From Alistipes sp. (GTDB lineage Bacteria > Bacteroidota > Bacteroidia > Bacteroidales > Rikenellaceae), in NCBI GenBank assembly GCA_017559685.1, contig JAFYQY010000009.1:1-25598 (forward strand): DNA of 25,598 bases, in the 5' to 3' direction. A program made the translations under genes and the position numbers. The notes beneath the pieces were generated by a model. It did no database searches, was not told where the DNA came from, and worked only from the letters and a program-made list of their open reading frames with translations. Shown one piece after another: positions 24,209 to 25,598 of this stretch (its first letter is position 1; each line of letters opens with the position of its first letter).

Positions 24209-24224
24209 ATAAAGGAGAAGAAGA

Positions 24225-25196
24225 ATGGCAAAGAGCAAAAATAGTAGCAACTTGAAGCGTGCTTTAGATTGGTTTCGTGCCCATCCGATAGTTAGCCATC
24301 TGTCGGCTATCCTACTTGTGTTCGTATGCTTGGCCGTGTTGTCGTTTGTGATTATGGCACTCGGTACTCGCCACGATGCACAGCGTACGGTGCCCGATTT
24401 TGTGGGTTTGACTATCGACGATGCGCACCACTTTGCTGCACGCCGTGATTTGCAGATTACAATCAATGACTCACTCTATGTACCTGCCTATCCAGGCGGT
24501 GTGGTGCTCGACCAGCTCCCTATAGGCGGAACAGTCGTGAAGCCTGGTCGCAAGATATATGTGACAATCAATTCGATGAATCAGCGTAAGGTGGCGGTGC
24601 CGTATGTGGCGGGTCGCTCGCTGCGTCAGGCGAAGAATGTGCTCGAGACAGCGGGCTTTACGATTGAGCGTCTTGAGTTTGTCGAGGATATCGCTACCAA
24701 TTATGTTCTTGCTCAGTTTGTGCAGGACGAGGAGGTGCTCGAGGATACCACTTTGGAGGCTCTCGTAGGTAGTGGCGTGGTGTTGCAGGTGGGTGTTGCA
24801 CCCGATGCGAGCGATGTCTTTATGCCGAATTTGTTGGGACTCTCGCTCCACGAGGCTAAGAGCCGAGTTTGGGAGACAGGTCTCAATGTTGATGCTAACT
24901 TCGACTTGGGTATCCAGGCGCACGAGCGTGGCCAGTCGAAGGTCTATCAGCAGTCGGTCGATCCGAAAGCTTTGTTGAAGCGAGGTGAGAGTGTTTCGCT
25001 CCATTTGACTCTCGACAAGGCGAAGGTCGATACCGCTATTGTACTCTACGAGCAGCGTGTAGCCGAGGAGTTGCGCTTGAAGATGGAGGCCGACTCGCTT
25101 GCGGAGGTTGAGCGACGAATGCTCGACTCTATTGCTAATGCTCAGAAGGCACAGCAGCCGAGCGCACCTCAAACCGAAGATAACTTCTTCTTTTAG
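24225..25196 (+). CDS. Membrane-anchored PASTA domain protein
   Basis: 323 residues. Short basic cytoplasmic start, one membrane helix (about 24-47), then three PASTA domains outside: about 55-118 (VPDFVGLTIDDA), 122-193 (VPYVAGRSLRQA) and 198-265 (MPNLLGLSLHEA), each ending in a beta strand such as VTINS. A charged, probably helical tail (about 268-323) ends in FFF. PASTA domains bind peptidoglycan or beta-lactam-like groups in other proteins, usually fused to a kinase or a penicillin-binding protein; here there is neither, so this is a stand-alone binder. It lies 16 bp after mqnE and 9 bp before the RluD-type gene, a pairing common in Bacteroidales. Confidence 0.9.
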   Translation: MAKSKNSSNLKRALDWFRAHPIVSHLSAILLVFVCLAVLSFVIMALGTRHDAQRTVPDFVGLTIDDAHHFAARRDLQITINDSLYVPAYPGGVVLDQLPIGGTVVKPGRKIYVTINSMNQRKVAVPYVAGRSLRQAKNVLETAGFTIERLEFVEDIATNYVLAQFVQDEEVLEDTTLEALVGSGVVLQVGVAPDASDVFMPNLLGLSLHEAKSRVWETGLNVDANFDLGIQAHERGQSKVYQQSVDPKALLKRGESVSLHLTLDKAKVDTAIVLYEQRVAEELRLKMEADSLAEVERRMLDSIANAQKAQQPSAPQTEDNFFF

Positions 25197-25205
25197 CAGA
25201 GAATT

Positions 25206-25598
25206 ATGACAGACGAAAGATATTTAGACGAAGAGTTTGACGATGTCGATGCGGTCGATTTCGAGGGCGACGACGAGGAGTGTGGCGTGGGCGTTATGCC
25301 TCGCAAGTTTCTCTCCGATCAGCAGCCCGACGAGAACGGTCTCTACGAACACTACGCCATAACTGTCGATAAGGGGCAGTCGATGATGCGTTTGGATAAG
25401 TACCTCACTACGCATATCGAGAACTGTTCACGCAACCGCATCCAGAATGCAATCGACGACGGCGGAGTATTCGTGAACGACAAGCCACAGAAGGCGTCGT
25501 ACAAGATTAAGCCTTTCGATAAGATTTCGATGCGATTGGCGTTCCCTCGCTACGAGGTGTTGCTCACACCCGAGGATATTCCAATCGATATTATGTAC
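25206..25598 (+). CDS. RluD-family pseudouridine synthase, N-terminal part (3' truncated)
   Basis: 131 codons are present and the frame is open to the window end. An acidic N-terminal extension (about residues 1-50, rich in D and E) precedes an S4 RNA-binding domain: MRLDKYLTTHIENCSRNRIQNAIDDGGVFVND, with the usual R-L-D start and S-R-x-x-x-Q pattern, then the VNDKPQKASYKIKPFDKI strand. The catalytic R-L-D domain lies outside the window, so the class is inferred from the S4 start, the linker YEVLLTPEDIPIDIMY (typical of RluA/RluC/RluD proteins) and the PASTA neighbour. Confidence 0.85.
   Translation, partial: MTDERYLDEEFDDVDAVDFEGDDEECGVGVMPRKFLSDQQPDENGLYEHYAITVDKGQSMMRLDKYLTTHIENCSRNRIQNAIDDGGVFVNDKPQKASYKIKPFDKISMRLAFPRYEVLLTPEDIPIDIMY

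Overview
The window reads as a chromosomal segment of a Bacteroidota genome, order Bacteroidales; Rikenellaceae/Alistipes is a guess, not a demonstration. Supporting signs are a PorX-type response regulator fused to a PglZ domain, a DUF4837 lipoprotein, an S9 dipeptidyl-peptidase, a PASTA protein next to an RluD-type synthase, tgt next to an LptF/LptG permease, near absence of Shine-Dalgarno sites, and promoters of the Bacteroidetes type (TTTG, about 19 nt, TAnnTTTG). Gene content is mostly housekeeping. I saw no tRNA, rRNA, CRISPR array, transposase, integrase or phage gene.

Layout. 1-453: 3' end of pgk, followed by a long imperfect hairpin element and an intrinsic terminator. 699-2901 (minus): a NUDIX protein and porX in one operon. 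2953-5064 (plus): secreted S9 peptidase, converging on 5144-7243 (minus): DUF4837 lipoprotein and a secreted glycerophosphodiesterase. 7347-10679 (plus): polysaccharide deacetylase, ubiX, pyrH, a TlpA-like thioredoxin and frr. 10680-11142 is gene-free and made of related and decayed repeats, including a second copy of the hairpin element found behind pgk. 11217-16006 (plus): HAD-IIA phosphatase, a GlpT/UhpT-type transporter with a large insertion, two tandem secreted EEP-fold phosphodiesterases and a nitroreductase. 16063-16536 (minus): greA. 16703-20742 (minus): a tightly packed operon of glycosyltransferase, ECF sigma factor, rsmG and a metallophosphoesterase-like protein that has lost most metal ligands. 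20819-25598 (plus): tgt, lptF/lptG-type permease, mqnE, PASTA protein and the start of an RluD-type pseudouridine synthase.

How the genes may work together. The HAD phosphatase, the GlpT-like carrier and the two exported EEP hydrolases lie close together in one direction and suggest uptake and use of phosphate esters or glycerol phosphates; the separately encoded glycerophosphodiesterase fits the same theme. mqnE implies menaquinone synthesis by the futalosine route, and ubiX supplies the prenyl-FMN used by UbiD-type decarboxylases. pyrH and frr form the usual translation/nucleotide neighbourhood.

The most unusual signal is a pair of long intergenic hairpins directly downstream of pgk and frr. 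They keep a shared apical sequence while several stem segments differ in sequence but remain complementary, which looks like covariation in a structured RNA or a palindromic mobile repeat. Others are the ligand-poor metallophosphoesterase, a Tgt without the three zinc cysteines, and the roughly 120-residue insertion in the GlpT-like carrier.
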